A stretch of DNA of 55,351 nt from the IMG/VR virus record IMGVR_UViG_3300044846_001270, positions 1 through 55,351 of that record; one strand, written 5' to 3'. The notes beneath the pieces were generated by a model. That model saw only the letters and a program-made list of their open reading frames with translations, did not search any database and was not told where the DNA came from. Both the position numbers and the translations under genes were made by a program. Shown piece after piece: positions 34,901 through 44,268 of the stretch. Numbering within the stretch: the first letter of the stretch is position 1; the number at the start of each line of letters is the position of its first letter. The stretch is from a virus.

Positions 34901-37900
34901 GTTAAAATCATTTCATGCTCTACTGAAGGAACACTAATCTTGTAGGAAAGACCAGTAAAACTATTATCATCAGATGCAATAGATACTTCTACTGGAGCAC
35001 TTGCATTTAGTGCGGCTAGTCTTCCTTCAATAGCACTCTTAAGATTTGCTACTTCACGAGCATTAAGACGCTTTTCTCTAGGTGCTAGAGGATAAGGACG
35101 CGAAGCCGTTCCGCCAGTAGACCTTGGAACTTCAATAGCCTCTCGTTTTTCTAAGAACTTTTGTATGACCGCGTCGCCAGCGTCATCAACAGTGTCAAAC
35201 TTGTTTGGGAATTCAACACCGTCAGCAGTTGCTACATATTTACCACTTGCAGTTTCGTAGTAAACCATTCCTTGAGTCCCAGTTACCCTGTCAGTCATGT
35301 TGATTTCTTTTGTAGCCGAAGACTGAGAAACAGACAAGTTTTGACGAGCACCTGGAACTGCATAAGCCCTACTAGGGTATGACTCCAAATCCTGAATGTA
35401 AGCGTATGTGTTTGGTGCTTCGGTTATAGGATTACCTGGAAGAACCTGAGGATTAGCACCAGCAGGTCCTGAGTCTCCTCGCGAAGATGGGGAACCATTA
35501 GCACCAGCAAGATAAAGATTTGCTTGCGCTGCTGCTTCATTTAGAGTATCAAAATCATCTGAGAAATCAGGATTTCTACCTTGTTGCATTGCCATTGACG
35601 CTAACCAAGCAGATGTTCTAAACTTACCCTCAGGAGTAGCAGTGATTGATACTGCTCTACCACTTGAACTATTTTCGTAGCCGCGTCTTGTCCAGAAAAC
35701 ACCCTTAAGGTTTTCATCTACTGTAGACATATTAGTTATTGCATATGAACCTGGAGCCTGAAGACCTGCATTTATAATCTTTTGATAAGCCTCTGTCTGC
35801 ACATCAGGAGCATCAGTGTCGGTAGGAGTGTCGCCCTCTCGAGAAGGTCTCAAATCAAGGAGACGGAACTCTGCTCGCGCAATTGCTACATCAAGGTTAG
35901 AAATGTACTCAGTCTCAAGTGAATCAAAATCAGATTCTATATCTACTGAATAGGTCTTACGGTCTTCATCCCATTCAATAGTAGCAACATTTGTCGCATC
36001 TATTTTATCGCTTAAGTCTCTTAATTTAATAAATTTGTTGCCTGCACTAGCCTCTATTGCCTTGTCATTTCTAACATTAAATGAGTCTGCAGAGTTTTGT
36101 AGTGCTCTTGTTCTTTCCTCATCAGTCATAGGGATAGGAGTCGGAGCCTGTGGAGTAGTAGGAGTTGGAGTGGTAGTAGAAGCGCGGTCTATATTTTCTT
36201 GTTCAATAGTGTTGATAATCTGTTTCGCTCTATAAGTTACACCTCCAAGGTTGTCAAAATACTCAATCTCTCCATAAGGACTTCCCTCAGCAAATGCTTG
36301 CAAAGAATAAGCCTGACGGTTTTCAGCCCATTCAATGTTTACTTGACCATCGCTGTCATCGCCTACGTTAGATATTTTAAGGATGTCTCCATCCATTTCA
36401 GCATCTCTTAGCCCATTATCTCTGTCAGCATTAAATATTTGCACATAGGTCTCTAGCGCTGCTGTTCTTTCTTCAGAGGATATTGCAGTAGGTGATGGCT
36501 CTGGTGTCGGGGTAGGAGTAGGTGTTTGAACCTGTGGAGTAGTAGGAGTTGGTTCTTCGCCTCTACCAGTAGCGCGTCGCCAAATTGGACCAAGAACTCG
36601 GTCTTTAGGGTCAGCAAGTTCAACAATTCTCTCGGATAGAGGCGGAAGACCAGCACGTTCGCGGTACTCGCGTACTCTTTCTTGGCGGTCTAGCCACATT
36701 TGGTAGGCACGGCGTGTTTCAGCAACACCCTTACTTAAACCAGTTCCACCTCGCTTTGATACGTATGGACGGATTACTGTCTTAAATTGAGCACCAGCAC
36801 CTCTACCAGTGCCTTCAACTCTACGTACTTCAACAGTGTATTTTTCAGTTGTCTCAAACTTACGAGGCGCTTCAATTCCTTTTTGAATATTCAATAAAGG
36901 ACGTTCCATGTTTCGTGCTTCGTCGGAAACTGGAGGAGCGAATCTTAGGTCTTCCGTATCTCTACCGCGACCATTCAAGAATAAGAAGTCAGTAGCATAC
37001 GTTCCATAAGAACCATCAGCAAATGCTACATAGGCATAACCCTTACGGGCACGGTCTCCTGAGTTTTCAATTGTCTCCCAAGCGACAATAACTCCTTCGC
37101 CTCTACCTTCGTTCCATCCGTCATACTGGTGAACGACGCGGTCGCCAAGACGAGCCTGATTTTGTCCATCGGCAAATATGTAGTTTTCTTCAGAGTAGCG
37201 TTGCCAATCTTTATCGCCAATCATTCTTACTCGGAAAGGCTCTTCTCCTGGTAGAAGTCCACTAGTAACAAATGGAGATGAGTCTCCAGCAGTAGCATCC
37301 TTTATATCCTGACCAAAGTTAGGGTCACTGTTGTAGACTACTCGACCTTCAGCAAGAGCGCGTTGTAGGTCTGCATACATAATGTCTGCTTCTCCACGGC
37401 TTGATGCTTCTTGGTATGCAAGTTCAATATTGTTACGCTCTGGGTCACGAATGATTACGTTGTAGTGCTCTGGGTCGCCTTCAAAACCAGCGCCAGATTG
37501 AAGTTCAATACTGAACTCTCTGCCATTAGGGTCAACTACTGTAGTACTATCAATCTGCCCATGAGGACGAACAATCCTATCTCCAATAGGAGTTCCAGGA
37601 GCAAATACTGTTGGCTCGTCTAACGCTTCTTCGCCAACATCAACAGTAGAGAGCGTGTCGCGGATTGCTTCTCCACCATCGATAATACGGGTAGCAGGCT
37701 GACCAAATACACGACCTTCTGTTAGGTCTCCTGCTTGTTCAGGGTCACTCATGTCTAGTGGAACTTTTGAACCATCTGGATTTACCCAGTTAAATATGTC
37801 CACCCAGTCGCCACGGTCTGTCCAAGCCCGTCGCTCTGCACGATTGTCGCGCTCTAAATAAGCGCCATCTTGAATTCGCGAGCGTCTTTCATTTTGCTTT

Positions 37901-40900
37901 TGTTCCTTTGAGCGGGCTGGCTTCTTAGGAGTTTTTACTTCTGGCTGTAGGGACTTGCTAATTTCTTTGCCAGCAGATTTTGCATCCTCTAGAGTTTCAA
38001 ATCTTTGGAAGTTGTCAATATCTGGTGCTTCTTCCCAGTTGCTTAAGCCACTATCCTTGAAGACACCAACTTCATAACCGCCACCAAAACGCTTAGGCAT
38101 CTGCATAATTGTAATTCTGTAAGCATTGGCATCTTTATCAAATACTATTTCTTCAGACCTCTGTGTTGGGTAAGTAATATCTGAAATCTGCGAAGGCTTT
38201 TCTTCATTAGTAGGTTTTGTACCTTCCATAGATTCAAACATCTCTAAAGTAAGAGCAACAATGTCTTCATGCAATGCGCGTAATACGCTGTCTCCGACCT
38301 CTTGGGCTTCTTCAACAGAATTAACAATATTTTCTTGCTCGCCAACTAAGTCGCCATTGTCGTCAAATACCTTGGTAGTAGCGGTTAGTACTCCATCGCC
38401 ACTTTCTTCAATAGTTGTTTCAGCACTGAAATCATCAATGTTTTCATCAGAGTGCTCTAATCTTGGAGCAGGTTTTTCACTAGGCTCTACAACATTAGTT
38501 AGCGATGAGTCGCCTTCTTCACCAGTGTTTAGAGAGTTGGCGCTGATTGGACGACGAACATTATCAAGACGTGTTCCGCCCCAATAAGGACCGCTAGTAA
38601 ATTCTTCGCCAGTTTCTAGGTCAACTCGGTGAATAGTAAATCGGTTTTCTTCAACCTCTTCAACTCCAACAACCTGAGACCAACGGTCACCCTTACGGGT
38701 ACGCATAAAGTCACCAACTTCAAGAGAGTTAGCACGAACATCTTCGCGGTCTATTGGACGAGTGTTAGCGTCATCTAATACCCATTCGGCTGTACCTAAA
38801 CGAGTTGGCTTTGATACTAAGTCTTTAGATGCCTTTACGCCAGCGATATCTTCAGCAGATTCTGGAGTAATAGTTGGAGTAGTGTTTTTTGAATCTTCAA
38901 TTAACTGTTCAACAGTGACCTCTTGACCAGCAAGTGCATTCTCCACAGCCTGAGCCATGTTCCATGCTTCAAGGTCGCGTAAGTAATTAGGGTAAGTTAC
39001 TGAGTCGTAGAAGGCTAAATCCTCTGCGTGCTTAGCAGCAATTGCATCAACATCAAATTGACCATTGGCAAGATTTTCTGCTTGAGCGCGGTCTAGAAGT
39101 TTTTCAAAGATTAACGCTGCTGCTTCTGCATCAGCATCGGCGCTATGCCAATTCTCTAGTGATACTCCATACTCTTCTGCAAGTTTACCTAATGCAACTC
39201 CCTTACGAGGGACACCAGCATCAGCATTAATTGCTCTAGCAAGAGACTGAGGGTCAATGTAACCTGTAGGAGTGAAATCTACGCCTGTGTTAGATAGTGC
39301 ATTCTCCAAGAACCTACGGTCAAATCTAGAGTTCTGAGCGCCAAGAATTGTATCGGCTCCAGCCCAATCAGCAAATGCTTGATGAGCATCTGCCATGCTT
39401 GCTTGTTGTTGTAAGAAATCATCCGATAAAGGATTTCCATCGCCATCTTTAAGGTTGTCTTTTGACCAACCTTCAAGCGGTCTGCCTGGATTCATGTACA
39501 TATTGAATCGGTCTACTACAACGCCATCTTTAATCTTTACAGCACCAAGTTGGACAGGGTTTTCTGTATTAGGGTCAAGACCAGTTGTTTCGTAGTCAAA
39601 GAACGTGAAAGTCATACCCTTTATATTTTCTCGAAGTTGTTCCCAACTTCCAGCGTCGCGCAACATCTGAGCAAATGCGCCCTGTGCGAATGGGTCACTT
39701 ACTTCGAATGGGGAGCGTGGCTCGCGTGTAGGAACTGCGCGAGGTGCTTCTCTAAGGGCAGGATTGACTTCCTGAGGGTAGTCAACTTCTGGAGCATCGC
39801 TTGGGAAGTTATAGAGTGATGCAGCGTTAGCAATATTTTGGTTGTACTGCTTAACAAACTCTGGGTCAGTGTTACGAACATAAACGCCGTCAATGACTTC
39901 GCCTTGATTAATTGCAGGTAGCGGACCAGAATCAGGAAGTTCACTGTTACGAATAACTTCCATTTTGTATTCGCGACCGTTACGACCCTCTTGACGAGGT
40001 TTCCACATCTTTTCCTGTAATTCGTGTCCTGGGTAGTAACCCTTAACTACAAGAAGACCTTGAGAGATTGCATCTGCATGGTCTGGATTGTTTGGGTTAG
40101 GGTCGGAAACACTAGCAATAACAAAATTACCCTTAGTTGGGTCAGCCATAACATCGCCAGGCTTAAGTTCATTTGCATGAACTTTTACGCGGTGAATGTC
40201 CGTGCCTGCGTCAAATTCGTAAGAGGCTACGTCGTATTTATTAGACCAACGCGCACGCGCTGCATTAATCATGCCGCGCCATCTAGCGTAGGTAAGTTTG
40301 AATTCTTGGCTGTTGCTTCCTCCAAGGAAATCCCCGTACTGAGGCTTATGAATCTCTGGGAGATTGCCTGACATAGGCATGTCTTCTTCTGGTATACCTC
40401 TTACAAAGTTAATAGGAGTTATGTTCTTCCACAACTTCTCTTGTACTGGATGTCCTGGGAAGTAACCCTTAACAGAAAGTTTTCCGCGAGAATCTGGCTC
40501 GGTTCCAACTTCAGTAATAGTGAAGCAGTCGCCGATTGTTAAATCTCCAGGTTGCATACTTGTAACAGGAGCACTGAACTTTACAATGCTTGCTTTACTA
40601 GGAAGATTACTTTCCGTATTAGGACCCCAGATATCCTCAGGTAGAGTTCCATCTTTAGGAGGGTCTTGCATTATGAAATCAACAGTTTCTTTTGAAGTTT
40701 TATCTCTAGGATAATCGTCCATTACGTACTCAAAGATTTCTTTTGAAGTTCCGCCCTTAGGAGGGTCTTGCATTATAAAATCTTCTCGCGGAGCCTGCTC
40801 AGGTACAACAACTTTTTTCTGGGCACCTACAGCATCGCCGTAGTCAGAGAACATTTCGCCCTGACCAGCAGTATAACCAGCAGTGTCTTCTGGGTCGTAA

Positions 40901-43900
40901 GCCATAAATGTGACATCAGGCTGACCATTGTTAAAGTCTGAGAAGGTATCTTTGTTCCAGTCAGATGGCGCTTGTGAATCGTCCCAAGGTAGGCGGGCTA
41001 CAGTCTTTAGACCGTGGTCACCGTAGATTTCTGGAAGGGTGGTGTCAAATGCATCAGCAGTGATAGCACCTTCTTGCGTAGCAAGAGGAACCATTGCATG
41101 TGCGACACGCTTATCCTGCGTGTCACCCTTGAAAACAGAAACAAGGTCAGTACCCTTAAGGGCAAAACCTGACTTGCCATCTGCAGAAATAAACATACGC
41201 ATATCTACGTACTCTTCTGGGGTATAGATAAACACAGACGCGCCAAATTCGTTAGCATTCTTTGCATCAGTAATAGCCTGATGGAAAATTGCAGCATTTT
41301 CTGGACTTGACTTTAGTTCGTGCATAGTTAGTGGTGTAATACCACCATCTTGCATTAATTCTATTGCTTCAGTAGACGGAGTGAATGAGTTTGCCGTCTC
41401 TACATTGCCTACAGGTAAAGAGACATTGCCTTCGCCTGCTGAGGTGTAAAGTCGTACTCCTTCGCCATCTCTAAGTCCACGAAGTCGGTAGACGCTTGCT
41501 CTGGCTGGTTTTCCTGCACTGGCAAGTTCGTCTGCTCTGGCGTTGAGTCTTGAGGCTCGTTCTGCATTTGGTTCTCCAATTCTTTCTGGCTCTGGCTGAG
41601 CCTCTGTAATAATACCCGATGGTACCTCTGGCTTGTCAAGTTCAGGCTCAATGCCTTCGCCGTCCATCATTGCTTGCATTTCTTCGTCAGATAGGTCACC
41701 AGATGAGCGACCCTCTTCTACGTCAGAGGCAACTGGCTTGTTTTCAGCCTGTGCAGCCCAAGCGCGGTCTGCAATTTCTTGAAGGATTTCGTTGGTGTCT
41801 TCACCTTGAAGTTGGAGCGCATCTCGTATAAATTCTGAGGCAATGTCTACATAGAACTCATCGCCGTTTTCATCGAAGTATGTAAATGGTGTTACTCCTA
41901 CTTCGTATTTGCTGCCCTCTTCGCGAGGCTCTAAGGAAAATTCGAGATTGTCAATTAATTCTTGAGTATCAAAATTTTGTGCAAGAACATATGGGTCATT
42001 AGTCCAACCTACAGAAAAACCATCTTGATTTAAAGCATCGCCTTCTTCAACTGTGGTGATGTCTTCAAGAGCGACTGGATTAGGGTCAATCTGCGTGTAG
42101 CCTTCTGGAAGTTTAATATCTTCATTACTTGGCAAGAATGGAACGTGGTCAAAACCACTATCAACCCATGACTGCAGTTCATCTTCAGTCAAACCTTCAA
42201 TAAGTGCTGGGTAGTTAGGGTCCTCTTCCTGAGCGTCTTCTTCGGCAGTGTTTACATCTTCAATTGGCTGTTCGCCCTTTGCAGGGGTTACTTCGCTAAC
42301 TTCTGGAATATCTTTAATGCGGTCAAGAGCGTCTGCAACATCCTCTCCCTTGACTTCTTCAATAAATCCACTCTTAGGAGGGTCGTAAAATGCAGTAATT
42401 TCTTCTTCGTCTTCTGCCTTGCTAGGTCCACTCTTAGGAGGGTCAGAAATTATATTAATTTCTTCGTCTTTTGCGCGGTCTAGACGAGCCTTACCCTTTT
42501 CATAAGTATCAGCAACAAACTTATCTGCATTCTTACCTTGCTTCTTAAGAGCAAAGTAAAGTGCTTCTGCTGAAACCTCTTCTATACCCTCGTTAAACTC
42601 TAAACCGCCGTATCCTAATCCGTTAATACGGTCTAGGCTGTCTCCGATAAGAGCCTCTTGCAAAGCGTTAGCAATTTCCCGTGGCTTAAATTTAGTAGCA
42701 AGTGTTTCAGGGTCATCGGTGAAGTCAGTGCTGTCTTCATTTACGCGACCACTTGGGGTGTAGTCTCCTTGCTCAAGTTCGTAAGCGCCCTGCGGAACTT
42801 CAAGAGCAGGAACAACTTTCTTAGGAAGTTGTGCAATAGGTTGTTTTTCTTCTTTTTTGTCTTGCTGTATTTCCTGTCCACCAAGTTTTTTAGTAATAGC
42901 CTCTGAGCCCTTACGGAAATCATCTTCAAAGCCTTGAAACTTCTTTTCAAATGTTTTTTGGTTAGGGTTTGTAGTTTCTTTATCGCCAGCAATTGCGTCA
43001 GCAATTCTTTTTGCTTGCTCGGCAAGTTGTTCAGGAGTTCGGTCTGAAGGAGCAGTACCGTCACGCAAAAAGTTTGCAATATTACTTGCTACGTCGCGAA
43101 GCGAACCTGCGGTTTCGTTGTTTGCAATTTCATCAAGACCACTAAGAAGCATGTCGTCAGTAAGTTCTGAAGGAGTTTCTGCTCCACCAAGAGCATCCTT
43201 GATGGACTCATCAAGCATTGAGGTCCAGTTGTCGCCCTTAGCAACTTCGCCTCCGTTTTCGTCAATTAAACGGTAAGACTTGGAGCCATATTCATTGTTA
43301 GTCTGAGCAACAGTGTAAACGCCATCCGAGAAAGCCTTTTCTCCTGCGTTTCCTTGGAAGTTCTCTACTGCTTCCCAGCCTGCAGGGGAGTCCACAAACT
43401 CTAAATCTGCTTCTGCAATAATGTCGGACTCATCTGCTGCTGTAGTACGAGCAGTGGCAGGGCTGTAGCCGTCTTTAGTTTTTCCTGGAAGATATGCTTC
43501 AATGCCTTCTGCAGAACTTGCAGGAACACGAACAATACCTTTAGGAGTTTCAACATCAAAAGTATTTGAATCAGCAGCAGCGCCAACCGAGCGACCAGTT
43601 AGCCAACGAACTGAACCATCGCCAGTACGCACAAGAAGACGCATACCGCCACCTTGTTCAGCGAATCGACCTAAGCGGTCACGACGCTGGCGCATAGCAC
43701 GCATACGACGTGCCCAGTACGAGTTGCCATCTCCAGAGAATGCTGCAGTAATTGTTTCAAAGGCTTGTACGCCTTCTTGAGTAGCACCTAAGCGAGTTGT
43801 AGCGTACTTACGCTGTTCTTCGGTTGACTCAACCGAGAAAGCAGAAGCAAGAAGAGGAGCGTGTTCTTCAGAAATACGAGGGTCAGCCAAGTACCACTGC

Positions 43901-44268
43901 ATTTGAGCATCTGCAAGAGCAGAAGCAGTCATTGCATGAGGTGCTGCTGAGAATGGGTGAGCGGTTGTAAGAAGGTCAGAGTACTTAGAAACTGAAGAGA
44001 AAGAAACGTGACCTTGCGCAAGATTAATAAATGACTTAAGTTCATTGAATGCATAGTTACGACGACCAGCAAAAGAACTAAAGTGACGGCTTTCATTTAA
44101 AGCGCGCCAAACTACTTCGACAGCAGATGTATCAGTTACTTGACGTAGTGGAGCAACTCTGGAGTTAGCAGAGGCAACAACAGCCAATACGTCTTGGCGG
44201 ATTAAAAGAGCCTGTTCAACTGCGGAACGACGCTTTACGCCTTTAGTTACTTTAATTCTGTTATTCAC
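31909..44268 (-). CDS. Giant virion protein with DEDDh exonuclease and C-terminal kinase-like domain
   Basis: The 4119-residue frame starts at a GTG overlapping the upstream stop (GTGA). The N-terminal 200 residues are helical and end with RDRLGRFAEQGGG. Long acidic segments follow, with repeated DPPKSG-type motifs near 610-635 and 1157-1210. Two related modules of the type KPGDV...VKGYYPGHELQEKMWK lie near 1230-1285 and 1357-1427. Residues 1552-1725 are a DnaQ-type exonuclease: D1558/E1560 (FFDYETTGLDP), D1650 (NSRFDRRFL), H1708 and D1713 (WHSADADAE). Two similar modules near 2600-2830 are separated by Pro-Thr linkers. Residues about 3810-4119 resemble HipA/PI3-4-kinase-like folds: K3873 (FFVKN), D3986-N3991 (NNDRGSNN), D4019 (IPFDHADA). 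It lies between portal-proximal genes and the protease, so it is probably a head protein that may be ejected with DNA. Confidence 0.85.
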   Translation of the reverse strand: MNNRIKVTKGVKRRSAVEQALLIRQDVLAVVASANSRVAPLRQVTDTSAVEVVWRALNESRHFSSFAGRRNYAFNELKSFINLAQGHVSFSSVSKYSDLLTTAHPFSAAPHAMTASALADAQMQWYLADPRISEEHAPLLASAFSVESTEEQRKYATTRLGATQEGVQAFETITAAFSGDGNSYWARRMRAMRQRRDRLGRFAEQGGGMRLLVRTGDGSVRWLTGRSVGAAADSNTFDVETPKGIVRVPASSAEGIEAYLPGKTKDGYSPATARTTAADESDIIAEADLEFVDSPAGWEAVENFQGNAGEKAFSDGVYTVAQTNNEYGSKSYRLIDENGGEVAKGDNWTSMLDESIKDALGGAETPSELTDDMLLSGLDEIANNETAGSLRDVASNIANFLRDGTAPSDRTPEQLAEQAKRIADAIAGDKETTNPNQKTFEKKFQGFEDDFRKGSEAITKKLGGQEIQQDKKEEKQPIAQLPKKVVPALEVPQGAYELEQGDYTPSGRVNEDSTDFTDDPETLATKFKPREIANALQEALIGDSLDRINGLGYGGLEFNEGIEEVSAEALYFALKKQGKNADKFVADTYEKGKARLDRAKDEEINIISDPPKSGPSKAEDEEEITAFYDPPKSGFIEEVKGEDVADALDRIKDIPEVSEVTPAKGEQPIEDVNTAEEDAQEEDPNYPALIEGLTEDELQSWVDSGFDHVPFLPSNEDIKLPEGYTQIDPNPVALEDITTVEEGDALNQDGFSVGWTNDPYVLAQNFDTQELIDNLEFSLEPREEGSKYEVGVTPFTYFDENGDEFYVDIASEFIRDALQLQGEDTNEILQEIADRAWAAQAENKPVASDVEEGRSSGDLSDEEMQAMMDGEGIEPELDKPEVPSGIITEAQPEPERIGEPNAERASRLNARADELASAGKPARASVYRLRGLRDGEGVRLYTSAGEGNVSLPVGNVETANSFTPSTEAIELMQDGGITPLTMHELKSSPENAAIFHQAITDAKNANEFGASVFIYTPEEYVDMRMFISADGKSGFALKGTDLVSVFKGDTQDKRVAHAMVPLATQEGAITADAFDTTLPEIYGDHGLKTVARLPWDDSQAPSDWNKDTFSDFNNGQPDVTFMAYDPEDTAGYTAGQGEMFSDYGDAVGAQKKVVVPEQAPREDFIMQDPPKGGTSKEIFEYVMDDYPRDKTSKETVDFIMQDPPKDGTLPEDIWGPNTESNLPSKASIVKFSAPVTSMQPGDLTIGDCFTITEVGTEPDSRGKLSVKGYFPGHPVQEKLWKNITPINFVRGIPEEDMPMSGNLPEIHKPQYGDFLGGSNSQEFKLTYARWRGMINAARARWSNKYDVASYEFDAGTDIHRVKVHANELKPGDVMADPTKGNFVIASVSDPNPNNPDHADAISQGLLVVKGYYPGHELQEKMWKPRQEGRNGREYKMEVIRNSELPDSGPLPAINQGEVIDGVYVRNTDPEFVKQYNQNIANAASLYNFPSDAPEVDYPQEVNPALREAPRAVPTREPRSPFEVSDPFAQGAFAQMLRDAGSWEQLRENIKGMTFTFFDYETTGLDPNTENPVQLGAVKIKDGVVVDRFNMYMNPGRPLEGWSKDNLKDGDGNPLSDDFLQQQASMADAHQAFADWAGADTILGAQNSRFDRRFLENALSNTGVDFTPTGYIDPQSLARAINADAGVPRKGVALGKLAEEYGVSLENWHSADADAEAAALIFEKLLDRAQAENLANGQFDVDAIAAKHAEDLAFYDSVTYPNYLRDLEAWNMAQAVENALAGQEVTVEQLIEDSKNTTPTITPESAEDIAGVKASKDLVSKPTRLGTAEWVLDDANTRPIDREDVRANSLEVGDFMRTRKGDRWSQVVGVEEVEENRFTIHRVDLETGEEFTSGPYWGGTRLDNVRRPISANSLNTGEEGDSSLTNVVEPSEKPAPRLEHSDENIDDFSAETTIEESGDGVLTATTKVFDDNGDLVGEQENIVNSVEEAQEVGDSVLRALHEDIVALTLEMFESMEGTKPTNEEKPSQISDITYPTQRSEEIVFDKDANAYRITIMQMPKRFGGGYEVGVFKDSGLSNWEEAPDIDNFQRFETLEDAKSAGKEISKSLQPEVKTPKKPARSKEQKQNERRSRIQDGAYLERDNRAERRAWTDRGDWVDIFNWVNPDGSKVPLDMSDPEQAGDLTEGRVFGQPATRIIDGGEAIRDTLSTVDVGEEALDEPTVFAPGTPIGDRIVRPHGQIDSTTVVDPNGREFSIELQSGAGFEGDPEHYNVIIRDPERNNIELAYQEASSRGEADIMYADLQRALAEGRVVYNSDPNFGQDIKDATAGDSSPFVTSGLLPGEEPFRVRMIGDKDWQRYSEENYIFADGQNQARLGDRVVHQYDGWNEGRGEGVIVAWETIENSGDRARKGYAYVAFADGSYGTYATDFLFLNGRGRDTEDLRFAPPVSDEARNMERPLLNIQKGIEAPRKFETTEKYTVEVRRVEGTGRGAGAQFKTVIRPYVSKRGGTGLSKGVAETRRAYQMWLDRQERVREYRERAGLPPLSERIVELADPKDRVLGPIWRRATGRGEEPTPTTPQVQTPTPTPTPEPSPTAISSEERTAALETYVQIFNADRDNGLRDAEMDGDILKISNVGDDSDGQVNIEWAENRQAYSLQAFAEGSPYGEIEYFDNLGGVTYRAKQIINTIEQENIDRASTTTPTPTTPQAPTPIPMTDEERTRALQNSADSFNVRNDKAIEASAGNKFIKLRDLSDKIDATNVATIEWDEDRKTYSVDIESDFDSLETEYISNLDVAIARAEFRLLDLRPSREGDTPTDTDAPDVQTEAYQKIINAGLQAPGSYAITNMSTVDENLKGVFWTRRGYENSSSGRAVSITATPEGKFRTSAWLASMAMQQGRNPDFSDDFDTLNEAAAQANLYLAGANGSPSSRGDSGPAGANPQVLPGNPITEAPNTYAYIQDLESYPSRAYAVPGARQNLSVSQSSATKEINMTDRVTGTQGMVYYETASGKYVATADGVEFPNKFDTVDDAGDAVIQKFLEKREAIEVPRSTGGTASRPYPLAPREKRLNAREVANLKSAIEGRLAALNASAPVEVSIASDDNSFTGLSYKISVPSVEHEMILTQDTSQGGWTLSSLNTDGTIKNSGRYRRTEEALDRINLSSRNAVDGYHMARVQAQRTRMQTLQQELKDYVPNSRASARVDSAGSEGTWDYGFTHKPAGYVNEYRVDVNIDPKGENTAIVTVVSPDGTMDSYEIPSNANLDTVLESVKTKVDELATTNSEESLATKRARADAKAEEILEAELNLQLAPNPIPLHRRFLNIAKNLLTPVQQIEFDGSMAGVSNPNFDRIDDNFVVTPNGDPVTQKHFQDQGWEAEKAAQIAHAGVSRPSIDRVIELIRSGDSRELNKAVALGMGVGNVFGGDLTIEGVSAGGRINSSGTGNMDVSVRIKSTETGKTYSASRQFRFVDGKLDNVYNASMFIEGAKPSGFSSLFNQYAENWYIANGAKSITVSAAAGGFSHPGSATGGYVWAITGFNWNGAGVGYNQLKSRYDYIQRGYTSGERVDYYGSSTGYARAKASMDKVVQQAFDAYGVSDWEGLRQAMTSDAELAPTFPTPREMAMIGWTPDLRANEQHWFGKAYSMDTGFSGKKTLIPTSTERVQNSAYENMKKAIDKLAASGANAFENNEKIKSHFATRSTYDGIGEILAPYADELTQLTGYEGKRSVSQLSPPAKAALGKYLATILADGNDPVFTNGDSPSDKAKDASIKADFVSMLDALQRDRLSFEPNRTKLSEAGETVKNLPSEVFDTSMTPGETKNVTNQETGEILPFTITKLVQQNTTSPEDGPTISGAYAGASDIWLVQSTKTEERFFVKNVSTETNVQSEIASNIVGRALGIVGLPVVDRQGDANSTRIITSELGTNLSIPSINSDELVVGANSSPELDTPHLVRMSESGIFDVNAVDVASHVSINNALGILAMDAIIQNNDRGSNNVMMVRGNDVPNTPVHENVAEAWIPIPFDHADAVAIRTAIEQTSNGYQSPYDYLTTSLGVSNDLGKQIFDRVGPVTFKMLMDKRIAQALQELKSRYSSGYMPQDVLDMISDRASEILNYTTDNWSDIYG

